From NCBI GenBank assembly GCA_033807695.1, contig CM066311.1, positions 2,542,001 to 2,606,000 of the forward strand: DNA of 64,000 nt, written 5' to 3'. The DNA is from Daedaleopsis sinensis. Lineage: Eukaryota; Basidiomycota; Agaricomycetes; Polyporales; Polyporaceae. Of this stretch, positions 19,601-32,210 are shown piece by piece. Within the stretch, counting starts at the first letter, position 1; every line of letters starts with the position of its first letter. The notes below the pieces were generated by a model. It was not told where the DNA came from, searched no databases, and saw only the letters and a list, made by a program, of their open reading frames with translations. The translations under genes and the position numbers were made by a program.

Positions 19601-21637
19601 TGCACGAGCAGTAATCTCATGAGGACGGCTATGTCCAAGTCTTTCAAGATTACTACCAGTTAGACCATGCACAATGAATAGACAGTCACCCTTGTCAGTA
19701 CCGTCATCCTCTTCCGTGTCATTTACCGCTGTGGACTTGGGGTCTTTGTTAGACTTCATACTCTGTGTATAATTGACAATCACAGGTGGTTCATCTTCAG
19801 GGTATTCTTCAAGATTTCATAAAAAATATCTAGATCGGTATAGTCAGAGTGATTTAATTTCAGCCACTCTAATGCACGCGCAACTTTGTTACGGCGTACC
19901 AACATAGGAGTGCGTCTAAACTCCTTCAGTGTTGGAACATTAGGTCCTATATATAAGAATGCCAATACTTGATCTAACTCATCTCTCGGTGGCGGCAATG
20001 CATTATAAATCTTGGGCATTGGCAGGGAGTGACTAACTACATTTGCCTTCATCTTGGACATTCCCGACACATGGACCTTTACTATGCACAAGTTATGCTT
20101 CACCCGTGAAATGATCATTTTCTCGGTCCAACTGAGATCTTTCAACTCATCAGGAATCTCTCCAATCCATAGCCCATTTGCAAGAGCATCAATCGGTTTT
20201 TTTCCATCTTTTAGTGACTCAGAACACGAAGGACAAATATCATTACAGCCTGATAGAAGAACTGGCCCTGGTATAGGGCGGATAGCCTCATCAATAGATT
20301 GTCTCTCTACTCTGGTGACAGGTTCATCGGAGCATAACAACTCTCGGTCAAATGATATTGACTCTATATTGCATAGGCTGGCTTTCGGTGTCAATAAGCC
20401 ACACACGGCACATGCAGACTCAAGAAAGTTTGATACCTGTAATCCATTTGCAAATCCAGTAATTGTCTCATGTAGCAAAGCTGTTCCAATAGGAACAGGC
20501 GGGAAGGATGACTTAGATTGTGTAGTAGAAATACTTGATCTACGTGACGAAACAGCCACACGCTCTCTCTGACACTGCTTTCTTTGCTGGGTTGTTTTTG
20601 GTTTGTCAATTGGAGAGAATACAGCAAGGAACTGCGGACAACCATTACATTGATGCTCAATTAATGTTCGCAAAATACGATCTCTTGACATTCGACTATT
20701 GACTCCTGTAATATTGTGACATATGGCAATGTTGAGCATCTGCGGTTTAGTCAACCTATAACTGATAATAGACAAGGGAAGCTTAACAGCAACATCATCA
20801 TGTATATCGCCCTGCATAGTTGACAGAATGTACTGCGAGTAAATATATGACTTGGCATCTTGACATATACCCCGGGTTAGATACGGTCTCAACTCAGTAT
20901 CCAGCCACACTTTTGCTTGATTCTTAGTCTTTGGTAATTGAGCTCCACCATATAACTTATCATTAGGTTCATCTAAGATGATATCAACCATCCGTGAATT
21001 ACGGTATTGAACTGAAGTCCGTGATGACTCTAGACCACGTATCTTTACAAGATAATCATGGGAGAAATAAAGATTCTGGATACACTGGAGAAAAGCCAGT
21101 TGGACAATAATTCTAATGTTTTCTGTCATGGTCAAAAGGCTGGTACTCAAGTCCACATATACTGGGTACGTCACAGGTTGAATAGTAATCGGGTGTATGC
21201 GAGATGAGCTTGTTGTGAGGGTGCTCTCTAAAACCCTGCCCGTGTCGGGCACAGAACTTGTCATGAGGGTGTCTGTCATAACCCTGCCCATGATGGGCAC
21301 AGAACTTGTCACAAGGGTGTCTGTCATAACCCTGCCCATGATGGGCACAGAACTTGTAACGAAGGTGTCTGTCATAACCTTGTCCATCGTGGACCGTGTA
21401 TTGGCATTAGATGCACAGGGCAATGGCAAGAGGGGTGCTAGAGTATCACATATAGTTCCTAGATATATTGTAAGCGGTTCTGTTCACTGACAAGTACTCA
21501 AGAAGAGACGTACCTCTTATCTGAACACTGCTACTTGTATTGGTGACAGTGATAGGTATCATGTTGGCAGCGTGTAGCATAGATGTGCTCCATCCATATA
21601 GGAGGAGAATAGATGACCATGTTAAGATATCGGGCAT
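13610..21637 (-). pseudogene. Helitron Rep-helicase, left copy, one-base frameshift
   Basis: Start ATG 21637 gives a hydrophobic leader (ILTWSSILLLYGWSTSMLHA); an intron (GTACGT donor near 21532, acceptor ATCTAG near 21471) joins it to the long frame. Order: leader; 16-residue repeats; Cys-rich region (CAVCGLL, CNDICPSC) like the DUF6570 region of fungal Helitrons; Helitron-like Rep with HUH motif HLHML (about 18785-18805) and twin-Tyr YVADYITK (about 18132-18158); PIF1 helicase with Walker A GMAGTGKS (about 16321-16350), Walker B FIDEISMLD and GDFAQLPP; and a C-terminal NHSCAYDS ... SHFVCRFID segment like a cysteine protease. Near 19800-19830 one base is missing relative to the right copy, so the frame breaks into 549 and 2057 codons. 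It would act as a rolling-circle replication initiator and helicase in the nucleus. If the frameshift is real this copy is inactive. Confidence 0.9.
21240..21400 (-). repeat. 48-bp coding tandem repeat in the Helitron leader
   Basis: About 3.3 copies encode VMTDTLVTSSVPIMGR-type 16-residue units. The right Helitron has a degenerate equivalent (RLTSTAPLAGRVLGGTLLTS) at the same place. Confidence 0.8.
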
Positions 21638-21736
21638 TTTGTCAGGGAGTGCAGCAAGGTAGGGCTAACAGATTGAGGGAGAGAGGTTGAAAGATGTGAT
21701 CGATGTCAGCGTCTACAAAGTTGAACATCCAGTCAC

Positions 21737-22024
21737 GTGGCTGGGAACATTATCCCATCAGATGCACGTGATCATATCAAGTTCGTTTTCCCTAAGTCCA
21801 CACTCTTAGTTGCCCAAGTTGATCATGCAGAGAAGTTTGTCAACGTTGCTGTTATCATTATAGGAAAGTCACCATACAAACTACACGACGTTGAGCTACT
21901 CAGAATGCAGGGAAATACCATAGATGCGACCTGTCAAAGATGCTACAGAACATGGGTGCTCTGCGATGAAGAGTGGGACTTGAAGCAAGAGTTGCCGTGC
22001 AACAACGGAGCAAGGTGGAAGTAA
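21737..22024 (+). CDS. possible small ORF, unknown
   Basis: Open frame of 95 codons in the gap between the left Helitron start and the end of gene D, on the opposite strand to both. It contains a hydrophobic stretch (VNVAVIIIGK) and CQRCYRTWVLC. It has no ATG at its 5' end (GTG only), no equivalent in the right copy and no visible splice signals. It may be chance or a relic. Confidence 0.2.
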   Translation: MAGNIIPSDARDHIKFVFPKSTLLVAQVDHAEKFVNVAVIIIGKSPYKLHDVELLRMQGNTIDATCQRCYRTWVLCDEEWDLKQELPCNNGARWK

Positions 22025-22072
22025 AGGAGGGGGGGAGGGGTGGGATACCAGTGATAATGTAGTAAAGACTCT

Positions 22073-25000
22073 TCAGACGCCAGAAGCAATAGAGACAGCA
22101 CCGTAGAGGTTCAGGCTGAGACCATGGACAGCGTCAGGGTGGATGTTCTTGGAAGCAGGGAAAGTGGAGGCGCTATAGTAGATTATAGCGACTTCCCCAA
22201 ACTCCAACTCCCGCTTGAGACGGGGCAGGGATGCAACCGTGTCATGAGAGAACTTAATACTCGGGTTACGACCCTGCTTGAAGAGGTGTCTAGCATCCCA
22301 CAAGGAGACTAAAAGATGGAGTCAGTGTCTCTAATAACACCTGATACAAAAGAACGACTCACTGTCATCAGTGATCTGCCACGTCGTCTTGTCCCTCATC
22401 TCGATGAGAGACCGTCCAGGCATCGAGGCAGGGGTGCGACCCTTCTTCGGTGTGGCCGCACCCATCCCAGGAAGAAGCCGAGCTAGTGAAGTAGAATATT
22501 AGATGTATACATCAATGGTGAACAAATGACATACCATTGCCAGACATTGTTCCGGCGCTGCTTGGGAAGGTACGAAACGACAAGCCGTTGATCCGGCCGT
22601 TGCCATCGACCATCTGGACACCAAAGGTAGGCACTCCCAAGCACTCGCTCCCAAATATGCCAGCCATCCAGGCCAAACTGCGCTCATACTCCCCACGAAG
22701 AGGACTCAGCAGGATCTGCTTTGCCTTCTTCTGAGCAAACGGAGCAGGAGTGATGACGTTACAGCCCAGCACCACCCCAACGGACCACAAGATGGCACGG
22801 TGAGGGCCAATAGGGGAGGGGATCGAGATGACTGGATACGATGAGCCAGTGGTGGAGTACACATGAGCTGTGGCAAGACCGGGAGGTGCACGAGCAGGGT
22901 TTAACACCCCAGGGTGGCCTATCGGGCCCCCGTGGCTGTGAAGAACAAGCTCCAATAGAGCGCTAGGTAAGCAGTTAGACGATATGTTAAAAGCTCATCA
23001 GGAGGTATATAGACTTACTCCTTGTCCACGGAGTAGCCGGGCTGATCGATAATCCCCTCTGACAGCAGAATTGTCGTCAGCGGGTACGGTCCCGAGTCAG
23101 GATAATGATCCCTGTCACAACGGATTAGCAACAGATATATAAAGAACAACAACATCATGCTTACTTCAAGGACGGGAGGAAAGGATACGTGTCTTTTAAT
23201 AAGACATCGGTAGCATCGTCATCCTGCAAGTCAACACCAGGACCATAGCCGACAGCATGCATAGTTGGAATACGTCCAGTGGAGTCAGTCAAAGAGACCA
23301 GAGGATCTAATCTGACATTAGCAGTGCACAGGATGTGGGAGAAATCATAGCACATACAGGTGTCCATGGTATCCTCCTCAGCATCGTCATTGTCCATCTC
23401 CATGTCCCACATAGGAGAACTAGGCCTGGTGATCGGCTCTTCGACCGGAGAAGTGTCGGGAATGTCAACAGTTTCCCTGTGACAATCGTCAATATATAAC
23501 TAGAACGGGTACGGACTTCTCACTTACTTGGAGATGCGGACACGGCGAGGAGAGCGGGGGTCATTCTTGACCTGAACGTCACCCCTGAAGATATTGTACA
23601 GAGTGTTAGAGTCATAAGCTGGAAACAGTAACACAATACATACTTAGCAACCGAGATCTTCTCCAGCTTGATGTCGTCGAGCCTATAGCACACATGTCAA
23701 AGAAGGGTGACACACGTCTATATTAAAGGGGACATACACTTGATGCAACTGGTCAAAGTTCTCCGTGGAAGACATGTCCTTACGGAAAAGAGCGGTCTGG
23801 GTATGGTAACTGGAGAGAGTGTGAGGATAGGATTAAGGGTTGAAGTATAAATGAGCTAGTACGTTTCAGAATCAACCTCTGTGGGGTTGAAGACTTCCTC
23901 GGCGGAGCTAGGGACAGATGTTAATGTAGTAGCGAGAGTGGAGCAGCATAGACGACGTACTCAGGGACCTTGCCACGACGGCGTGCCGCAGGGGTAACCT
24001 TTCGGTCAGCAGCCTTGCCAGCAGCCTTCGGGGTGGCGGTCTTAGCTCTGGCCTTCGTAGCAGCCTTTGCACTTGGGGTCGCCTTGGCAGGAGCCTTAAG
24101 AGCAGCAGGCAAAACAGGCTCGGCAGGGGCCTGAGTACGGGCACTGTTGCGACGAGGCAGAGGGGGCACGGCCTTCTTGGGAGGGGGAACAGGTGCTTCA
24201 ACAACATCCCAGTCTTCATCGGTGTTCTCCTTGGCCACTTTTACTTGCCTATGATCAACGACATTTAGCACAATGAACAAAGCAGACTAGAGAGTGAGGA
24301 CATACCGGGTGGAGGTGCGAGTCTTCTTCACAGGACTTTCCCTGATGGACAAAACGGTAAGCATAAAGTACTGAGTGATAAGGCAGTAGACACGTACTCT
24401 TCCTGATCATCAGAGTCCTCCTCCTTGGCCCGCTTCCCTGGGGTACGACGGAAAACAGTGTTCGTAGTACCCTTTCGGCGAGAGGGAGTGGTAGCTCCTG
24501 CTTTCACAGGAGTAGGTGCTCCGCTGCTTTTGCTACAGTATAGTCATTGTTAGCACATGCAAGGATAGGAGCATGAGTAGACTGAGGACGTACACGGGCG
24601 AGGGACTACCGGGGCTAATAGCATCAGCGTCATCAGCCTTACGGCCACGCCTGGAAGGTTTGGTGAGGAATATGCAGATAAATGATGGATGATTGGTACA
24701 TACCGAGTAGCCCTTGGAGTCCTCTCAACATCAGGACGGGTATCAGGCTCATCCTTCTCAGAGGCGAGGACCGTATCAGAAGACTGGTCATTTTGAGTGG
24801 TCGCCGAGTCACCATCATCGACGGAGAGCTCTTCGTCGCTGAAGAGAGCTATAACGATGGAGAATGGAAGAGTATAATATGATGCGCACCTTTCAATGTT
24901 GTGTGAAGACATCAACTCTGAATTCTCCCGGTCGTTTGCATCCATCACATCTTCATCTAACTCCTCTTCATTGTTGTCAACCTCCTCTGCCTCAGAGTCA

Positions 25001-25382
25001 ACGTAGTCACTAGGTAGACGTTGAGTAAGAACAACATAGAGGTTAATGTGAGACGAACATATGTCTTGATAGCCTTGCCTCTAGGGCGGCGACCTCCGGT
25101 GCTCATGCTGAGAGATGAGACACATTCAGGGAAATACTCTAAGATGACTGCCAAGATACTCACCACGGAGTGCGTGTTGCCTTCTCAGGAGAGGGCTTTG
25201 GAGGGGTAGGCTTGGCAGGAGGCTTACGAGCCCCACCCACCCTCCGAGCGACAGCAGCACCCTTGGTCCTTGAGAAGTATAAGGTCAAAGGTTGTAGAAG
25301 AGGTAGAGCATAGTAGAAACACATACTTGGCAGCCTGAGCGGCAGCAGTAGTGGCAGAGGATGTGTTGCGACGAGGAGCCAT
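22073..25382 (-). CDS. cassette protein D, left copy (basic H1-like tail plus globular C-terminus)
   Basis: Start ATG 25382 (MAPRRNTSSATTAAAQAAK); at least a dozen short exons with GT..AG introns; stop 22075-22073. N-terminal half is Lys/Ala/Pro-rich (KPPAKPTPPKPSPEKATRTP; KATPSAKAATKARAKTATPK; RRRGK) with acidic patches, like a histone H1 tail or other chromatin linker. C-terminal half is globular: HRAILWSVGVVLGCNVITPAP, SPLRGEYERSLAWMAGIFG, LGVPTFGVQM, then EMRDKTTW and a last exon WDARHLFK..VASLPRLKRELEFGEVAIIYY..LSLNLYGAVS. The same order and motifs occur in the right copy. No catalytic signature seen. It lies 435 bp upstream of the Helitron on the same strand and divergent from C. Likely nuclear and DNA-binding; function unknown. 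Confidence 0.75.
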
Positions 25383-26103
25383 AGCAATGAAGCAGTATGG
25401 ATACTGTAGTATATGAGTGCTGAAGGGTGAAGAGAGAGAGAAGGGGGGAGGAGCGAGCAGGGGTTGGTCCAGGGAGAGATGTGGGGGGTTCGAAGAGACG
25501 CAGAACTCTGAGTCCAAGTCCCCATCAGGCTAGGTATTTAACAATCTCGCCTGTGACATGTTTGGTCCTTGTTTGTTCACTCCCAGAGTCCTGGAGAGAC
25601 TAAGGCGGGCCACGATGCTTGAAAATATCCTGCAAGCGATATTGGTGTTGCAACGGTGTGATACCCGTCGGTAGTTCAGGACTGCACAAATCTGTCCATC
25701 CAGTGTTTCTCTCAAGCCTGTGGAAGACGGTGATGCTATGAGGTCTGTCAATGAGCTTTCGTGTCGCAGTTCTGCAGCAATAGAAGTGGCAGTTCAAGAG
25801 CGAAGAGACAGTGTTCAAGTCTGGAGTGAGAACCTCGCTCGGCTATTAGACCAAAGCCAGATGTTAGGCGAGGTCGCATACCCTCCACATGTCAATCGGT
25901 CGCCTGGCTGGGCTGCCCTGAAACGTTGCATACGTGTACACCATTGCAAAGTGTCGGAGCAGAACGACAGAGTTGGCCATCACATATACTGCAGGGGCCT
26001 TCGGCAATATTCAACACCTTTCCCCCCACTTTTGCAGCACTCAGTTTATTGTTGCAGACTTGTTTCGTCATTGAAGTTGAACCTCTGCCTCTGATAGGCA
26101 GCT
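25383..26103. promoter_or_regulatory. divergent promoter region between D and C, left copy
   Basis: About 720 bp separate the start codons of D (minus) and C (plus). The first 100 bp upstream of D are CT-rich on the minus strand, as in fungal promoters. The equivalent region in the right copy (45897-46687) has the same polarity and similar length. No gene is seen inside. Confidence 0.5.
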
Positions 26104-27336
26104 ATGTCCTATCTCACTCAACTCCGTCAAGATGCAGAAAGGTACCGTGAGTATATGGAATATATTTTCAATTAAACGACGTACCCATGTCCCGACAGAG
26201 AAGCTGCTCCAAGACTATATGGAAAGCTTGGTGGATAGTAAAGTCCCTTTAGAATGGAGCAGGTACTTCAGATCTTCGTGACCTCAATATTCTTCTGCTC
26301 AATGTTCTTGCAGATGAATAACCCCTCAACCATGGCCGAGCTGTGCGAAAGGAACAACGGGAGGACGATGCTACTCATTTATCCAAGGAGGGGGGGGGAT
26401 GAGATTGAGGAAGTCATCTTGAAGGTTCAGGGATACTTGCTGGACTATAAGCTTCCACCAATTCGCCGCACAGAGTGAGTCTTCACTGCATACCTTGTGA
26501 TCATCAGACCTTGAGCTGTGAATACTGCCAGCATTCCCCAAAACACAAAATGTCTCAACACGTCACTTTGAGCGGTCTTGGGGCTTCACGTTTCGATCAA
26601 GCTGTTCGTGGTGTGGGTGCTGTGTACCAAATGTTCAATGCAGAGCTCCAACAACATGGATGTGAGCTTCGGCCATGGATGCCAAGCAGGGATGCAAACC
26701 ATCTAGCACTCACCTTCTCTAACCGATACCTCACATCGATCAAAGCTGCAGACGGGGAGCCGCCCATCGATCTTCACAGCACCATAGACCCCTTGGATGT
26801 GGTCTCTCCTCTCCTTCGTGGTGAGGTACACATTTTAGAGAATGTTGTTGAGTACTGGATGCAATCAGAGAGCCAGCCGTGAGTGCATTCAAGAAGCTAT
26901 CGGTCTTCCCACCTCTAATGCAAAGGTTCATTTAGGCACAGGTACTCAGTCATCAAGCCAGAGATGCTGTACCACAGCAACATAGTGAAGGTCCAGGTGG
27001 CCTTTCACGCCATCCGAGTCGGTCGCCAAGAATATCTATTCCTTCCGAAGCTGCGGGCAATCTGTCTGTTGAACTGAGTAGTGGAACGTGTGAGTGGTAG
27101 ACCTTGAAGAATTTTTGAGACTTTTGACTGACACTTATGCTTCTCAGGAATATAATGCCGCTGCTATTTGAGCTCTCAGTAACCACATTGTGTCACCACT
27201 CAAGAAGATCAAGCGCAAGGTGGGATATGGTCACTCAAGCGACAACTCTCAGGCAGAAGAAGAGAATGTACCGCAAAACGAGATGAAGCGGCTCTGCATC
27301 ACTCCGGCAGCCAACGCAAATAGCCTGATGTCTTAG
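26104..27336 (+). pseudogene. cassette protein C, left copy, with two in-frame stops
   Basis: Start ATG 26104 (MSYLTQLRQDAERYR) matches the right copy (MSYLTQLRADPLKYR). Exons encode EKLLQDYMESLVDSKVPLEW, LIYPRRGGDEIEEVILKVQGYLL, then the core (HVTLSGLGASRFDQAVRGVGA..LRPWMP..LALTFSNRYLTSI..LDVVSPLLRGEVHILENVVEYW), VKVQVAFHAIRVGRQEYLFLPKLRAICLL and a basic tail (PLKKIKRKVGYG). A TGA stands where the right copy has Arg (CLLHRTAEV) and a second TGA interrupts AAI.A, both in the last third. Unless hidden introns remove both, this copy is truncated. It is convergent with AB, whose stop is about 100 bp away. No known domain recognised. Confidence 0.7.
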
Positions 27337-27439
27337 AGATATGGTGATCAACATAGCAGTCACAGTAGGATACTCAATCGATCTAATATATTCAACTTTT
27401 GTATGCCATTACAACAACACAAATCAAATATCCCTAAGC

Positions 27440-30400
27440 TTAGACTTGCTTGGCTCTGCCCTTGCCCTTGCCCTTGCCTTTGCCTTTCGCTCCGCTCCCC
27501 GGTGTCTCCAACTCCTCTAAGTCATCCATGCTACTCTCACCGACGCGACGCTGGACCCTTTGATACTTACATAGCAGATGCTCCACCATAATACCGTCAA
27601 ACGTGATTAACGTCTTCTCCTCGGCCGTCAACTCCCTGTCAAGAAACGCATAGACCTGCTTGAAGGCAACAATAGTGTCGGCCTCGGAGGATGATGGACC
27701 GCAGTGGGGAGAGAGGACTGCAAGACAGCGTCGTGAGCCAAGGTTGTTTGAGTGGATGATGCTTCCGAGTTCGTGCAAGGTAGGTTTAGCAACCTTCCCT
27801 GCATAAACAAGGTCTGCGGTGAGGAGGTAGGACGTCAGGACACCAAAGAGGGGGAGGATCTTCAATGTCTTCCGAGAGCCGGATGGTGTGAGGACTTTCT
27901 TGCTGGACTGCAGCCACTGAAGGCAGGAGGCGAATGAGACTTGGCTGGATGGACACTCGGCACAGAACCGAGCCCACAGCTCTTCACTCTCGAAGAATGG
28001 AACGACCTTATCGAGGGTGGTGACTCGCTGGGCTTGAGCGGTGCCATAGCAGGCCATGTTGACCATCCATGCGACAGATTTAGTTGTACCGTCGTAGCCG
28101 CCGTTCTCAAGGAACGTATCCCAAGCAGCGACATCTTCGAAGTACCCGAGGGTATGGCCTCCGTGTAGAGCTGGCGAGTCGAAGAGATAAGCACGGGACA
28201 GAGCTTGACTAGCAAAAGCCCCCGATGCGTTGACAAGAGTGGAATGGAAAGGCCCGCCTTCTCCAGTTAGAGTGCGACGTGAAGGGGCGTGCTCGCGAAA
28301 GGGGAGGTAATGGTCAAGATGAGACGCAACAAGTGTCTGGACAGCGCTGTGCGTGGCGGTTGGGTCGTCAAGAAGTGGGATGAGTTGACGCACAAAAGCA
28401 AGCAGGGAGCGCAAGGAGCGAGAGGGGATGACGTCTTCATTGCCGGTTGCGATGGAGGGGCCGTGCACGGAAGAGACTGCCGGGGGTGCGCGCGAGTAGC
28501 GGAGAGCTAAGGAGATGGCAGGTATGACTGGACAGCCACTGCTGATCTGCAGTTGTTGAGCGACGAGGGTGTTGAATGCCTCCATGGCCAGGCTACAACT
28601 GTTGATGGTGTGGGATATCGCTTGAAGGACCTCAGCTTCAATGCTAAGTGGATTGCTGGCAGAACATGAACGAAGGGAGTCGAGGAACGGATTGAGCATG
28701 GAGATCTTCAAAGAGTTATGCCTTTGATTGGGTGTACCAAGCAAGCGGGCCTTGATGTTTTGGTGAACTCGCCATACGTCGGGGAAGAGAAGGATGTCGA
28801 CGTTCTGGAGGGTTCTGACCATATATACGACAAAGTAAGCCGCCAAGAGGTAGGTGTTGGAGGGGAAGGACAGCCAGCAGCGTATGATTCGGACGACTTC
28901 GGCAGTGAGCTCTTGCACAACAGCCTCCCCGCTCATGGAGTAGTTTGACGATCGGAAGACGCGAGCAGTAGCCTGAGTAACGGTGACGTTTGGAAGGTAG
29001 CGAGAGACGTTCAGATCGCCAGCCCTGCGCTGAGACCAGAGGATGTAGACGTCCTCGATGAGCATAGTGAGCCAATCAGCGTCGACGGCTGCAGTGATAC
29101 CCTTCTGGAGGGATGTGATGACATTGCGAGCACGAACAACGCAATCTTGAGTAAGCCACATCCATGCAGCTGCGTTGGAGACCATGAGTCTTCTACGCTC
29201 CAGTGCGATCGTGAACTCCGAGACGTCCACGAGTTCGGCATGTGATTGCCAGACACGCCAGAGATCAGCCACATCATGGGCGAAAGCGACTGTCTCGCGC
29301 GGTGTGTCGGCCAGACTCCTGAAGAATGTGTCGATCGCTCCCGAACCATCCACAAGTTGGACATTTGCTAATGCTGCAGCAAAGCGTTCAGACCGCTCAA
29401 GCTCCCTGCTGAGATTTGGAAGTGCGACGATGTCGAGGACATTTTCAAAGGCTACACAGTGGTAAGTATCCCAATGTTATAAACACAGACGGGAACATAC
29501 TCTGAAGGTTTCCCTCTGAGGGTGAAAGGCCATTGGAAGAGTCCGGCTCGCTATCAGCTAGAACAAGGACTAGTCAATCCCAAGGGCATGTATAAACGTA
29601 AGATAAAGAGACTTACACAGTAACGGGCCGCTCAAATCGTCCTCTGCAAAGATGTTGACCACGCTGTTGCCAAAGTCGCTATTGTCCTCAAACGTTGCAG
29701 CAATCGAGCAAATCTGAGCATTCTCGTTCACGACGCTGCACGCTGGCAGGCAACTTGTTAGTATTCCACTACTCTATACACTGTTAACGTGATCTACGAA
29801 CAGGACGGAGCAGACCGGGGCACAGACGCTGTATCAGTGACGCTAAGCGGCTGAAGCTGTTTGGCAAGCTGGCCTACAGCCTCCTCGTCCGAGTCTTCAG
29901 AGGGGTTGTCGCTCTGAACGTCGGCTGTACAGCACATTAGTTAGCATTACAACACCGAGATAGTAGTACAGAGTAAACGAACATTGAAGAGCCCCGCCTT
30001 GGATGCGTAAACGTTTCGATCGTCGGACTCCAGGCTCCTCAACAGCATAAGACGACCCTGAGCTGCTAGCCTGTGCATTAGATGGTTGGATTGATGGCTG
30101 GGGGTCCTCCAGGGCCTTGCGCTTGCGTGAGCTTTTGCGCATCGTAGCACCCGACGCATCATCGCGGTTGGATCCCCCAGAAGACTTGTCTGTTGGATAT
30201 GAGTTAGCGAGAACCTGTATAACAAATGTAAGAAGCGCACTAGAACGGTTCTCGGTGAATACAAAATGAGGCAGGAAACGACCGTGCTTGATCTTGTGCT
30301 CGCTCCACTTCGCAACGCTATCCTGGCGTGTGCAGCCAAAGTCTGAAGAAGTGTGAGTAGATCCAGGGTGCAAGTCCCAGGCCGTAGGGCTAATACGACG

Positions 30401-32210
30401 TCCATTCTCGTCTTCGAGGGACATGGCCGCGCGAAGGTGCTCGAAGTCAAGTTGGAAGTTCAGCTCGTCAGGGATCTGCTTCGTAAGGTAGTGCAGCAGC
30501 TCCCCAGACGCACGATACACAAAGTCGAGGTACGCTTGGCGAGTAGTCAACCAAGGGCCGTCTGCGATCCAGCTGGCGTTATTCGTCCTCGCCTCCACGT
30601 TGTCGTAGCTATGAGGGCTGTTAGTCAATACCAGCCTGCACACTACTTGGATTCAGCACGTACAACGGGTCTTTCATCTCTGGAGTGATTGCAAGGAGTT
30701 CGCCCTTCGGTAGTGCAGCGAGAGCGACAAGGGCAGAGCCATCGAGCATAGGCGACGAGGGGTAGGCAACCCCAACAAACCGATAGGAGCGCTTGGAAGG
30801 CTGGACGCCAGGAGGGGATGTGGGAGGGAAGCCGCCGTGGTAGCGTAGTCCAGAGAAGCAGCAACTAACGAGTCCTTTGAGGACTATACAGCAATATATT
30901 GAGTACATACAACTACAACGCAGACAAAACAACAGGATAGTCCGCACCGATGGCCACACCGAGCTCTGCGATCATGAAGTATCCGGGGTTGTCCTTGGGC
31001 TCGAGGTCGCTCATGGCGATCATGCAAGTGTACCCACCAGCCGAGTCATGCTGGTCGACATGTTTTCCAGCGAACTGACCAAGGTCACTCTTGAACTGCG
31101 ACGCTGGAATAAAAAGTGAGCAATGATATGTAAACAATGCGCGTTGAACGTACCAGCAAGAGTGTCAGCGGGCTTCGTGGCAGCGATGTTGAGCTGCATC
31201 GTAGGGAATGCGTAATTGCCCTCATAGCCCACTCGCGGGAGGTTGGTGACCTCAGCCTGGAGGCGGAGCACATCCGCTATCTCTTTCGGACCTGTCTCGA
31301 CACTAGCGATGGCAATGGGAGCCATAGCCTACATGGAACGAGGTGAGAAGACATGGCTAGGGGTAGCATGTGTAGCGAACGAGCTTACCTGCAAGGTCTG
31401 AAGGCGGAGCTCATGGTGCTCAGTCGCCTGTCCACCCAGGACCTTTGCACCAACGGTAGGACCAGCCAGGTTCTTCTGAACCTGGTAGCTCTGAGCCAGG
31501 CTGTACGCACGGTCCGAATTCGCGATATGGACGGCATTGACGTGCCGCTCCCAGGCGATACCACCAGCGTACTCGCCGTCGATGATGACAGGCTTGCCCG
31601 GGGTACGGTCTTCAGGCTGCCCCAAGATGGCGTCACGAGCAGCGGCAATTCCAGCTTCATGATCGGCAGAGAGGGCGCCCCTAAGCCCAAGGAATGCAAC
31701 GTTGATAGGTGATTTCAAGAGACAAACAAGGAAACTTACTGTGGGGTCACCCACACCTGCACAACGTCGTCCATGGCCATGCCTGAGCCCCACATATCTC
31801 TGGCAAAGATGTAGTCGCCAGGAAATAGCTCCAGGTAGCCTGTAACCAGTTAGCTCTGACACATAACGTCGGTGAAGACCAACTACTCACCAGCAGCTTG
31901 CACAGCCTCTTGAGTACCGTCGGGAAGGACCACCTCCTTAACAAAGTCCAAGTATTCGAGCATTGCACTCTTGTCGGTGTTCTCCATGTACACATAGACA
32001 TTCTGAGTCGTCTTGACATGGGCAAGAAGGGGGTGAGAGTTGATGCGGTACAGGAGAGGGAAGCGAGCATCGCGACCGGCGAGGACAATCTCCTCTGCCC
32101 CAGAAGGTGGGTGTAAGGGCTGACGAAGAGGGGCTACAACAGACGTCAATGTACCAGACTCTGTTGAGGCCACTGGCATAGAACGTACTGGCACCTGGGG
32201 CTTCAGACAT
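27440..32210 (-). CDS. cassette protein AB, left copy: TET/JBP-like 2OG-Fe(II) dioxygenase fused to a large C-terminal domain
   Basis: Start ATG 32210; resolved exons 32210-32189, 32133-31891, 31839-31740, 31680-31389, 31328-31154, 31103 to about 30972, 30883-30664, 30608 onward, then further short exons and a long last exon ending 27440. The N-terminal domain has GYLELFPGDYIFARDMWG, GPT..AQSYQVQKNLAGPT, an HxD site (GKHVDQHDSAGGYT) followed by MSDLEPKDNPGYF and LGVAI, then GLRYHGGFPP with the distal His, and MLDGSALVALAALP..LLAITPEM. This matches the fungal TET/JBP-type oxygenase pattern (iron-binding HxD...H). Substrate would be 5-methylcytosine in DNA by family analogy. A Lys/Arg-rich linker (RKSSRKRKALED) leads to a helical C-terminal region of about 650 aa (RRRLMVSNAAAWMWLTQD; LDHYLPFREHAPSRR; GPFHSTLVNASGAFAS) with a GKGKGK tail. 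That domain is not recognised. The frame appears intact. Confidence 0.78.
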
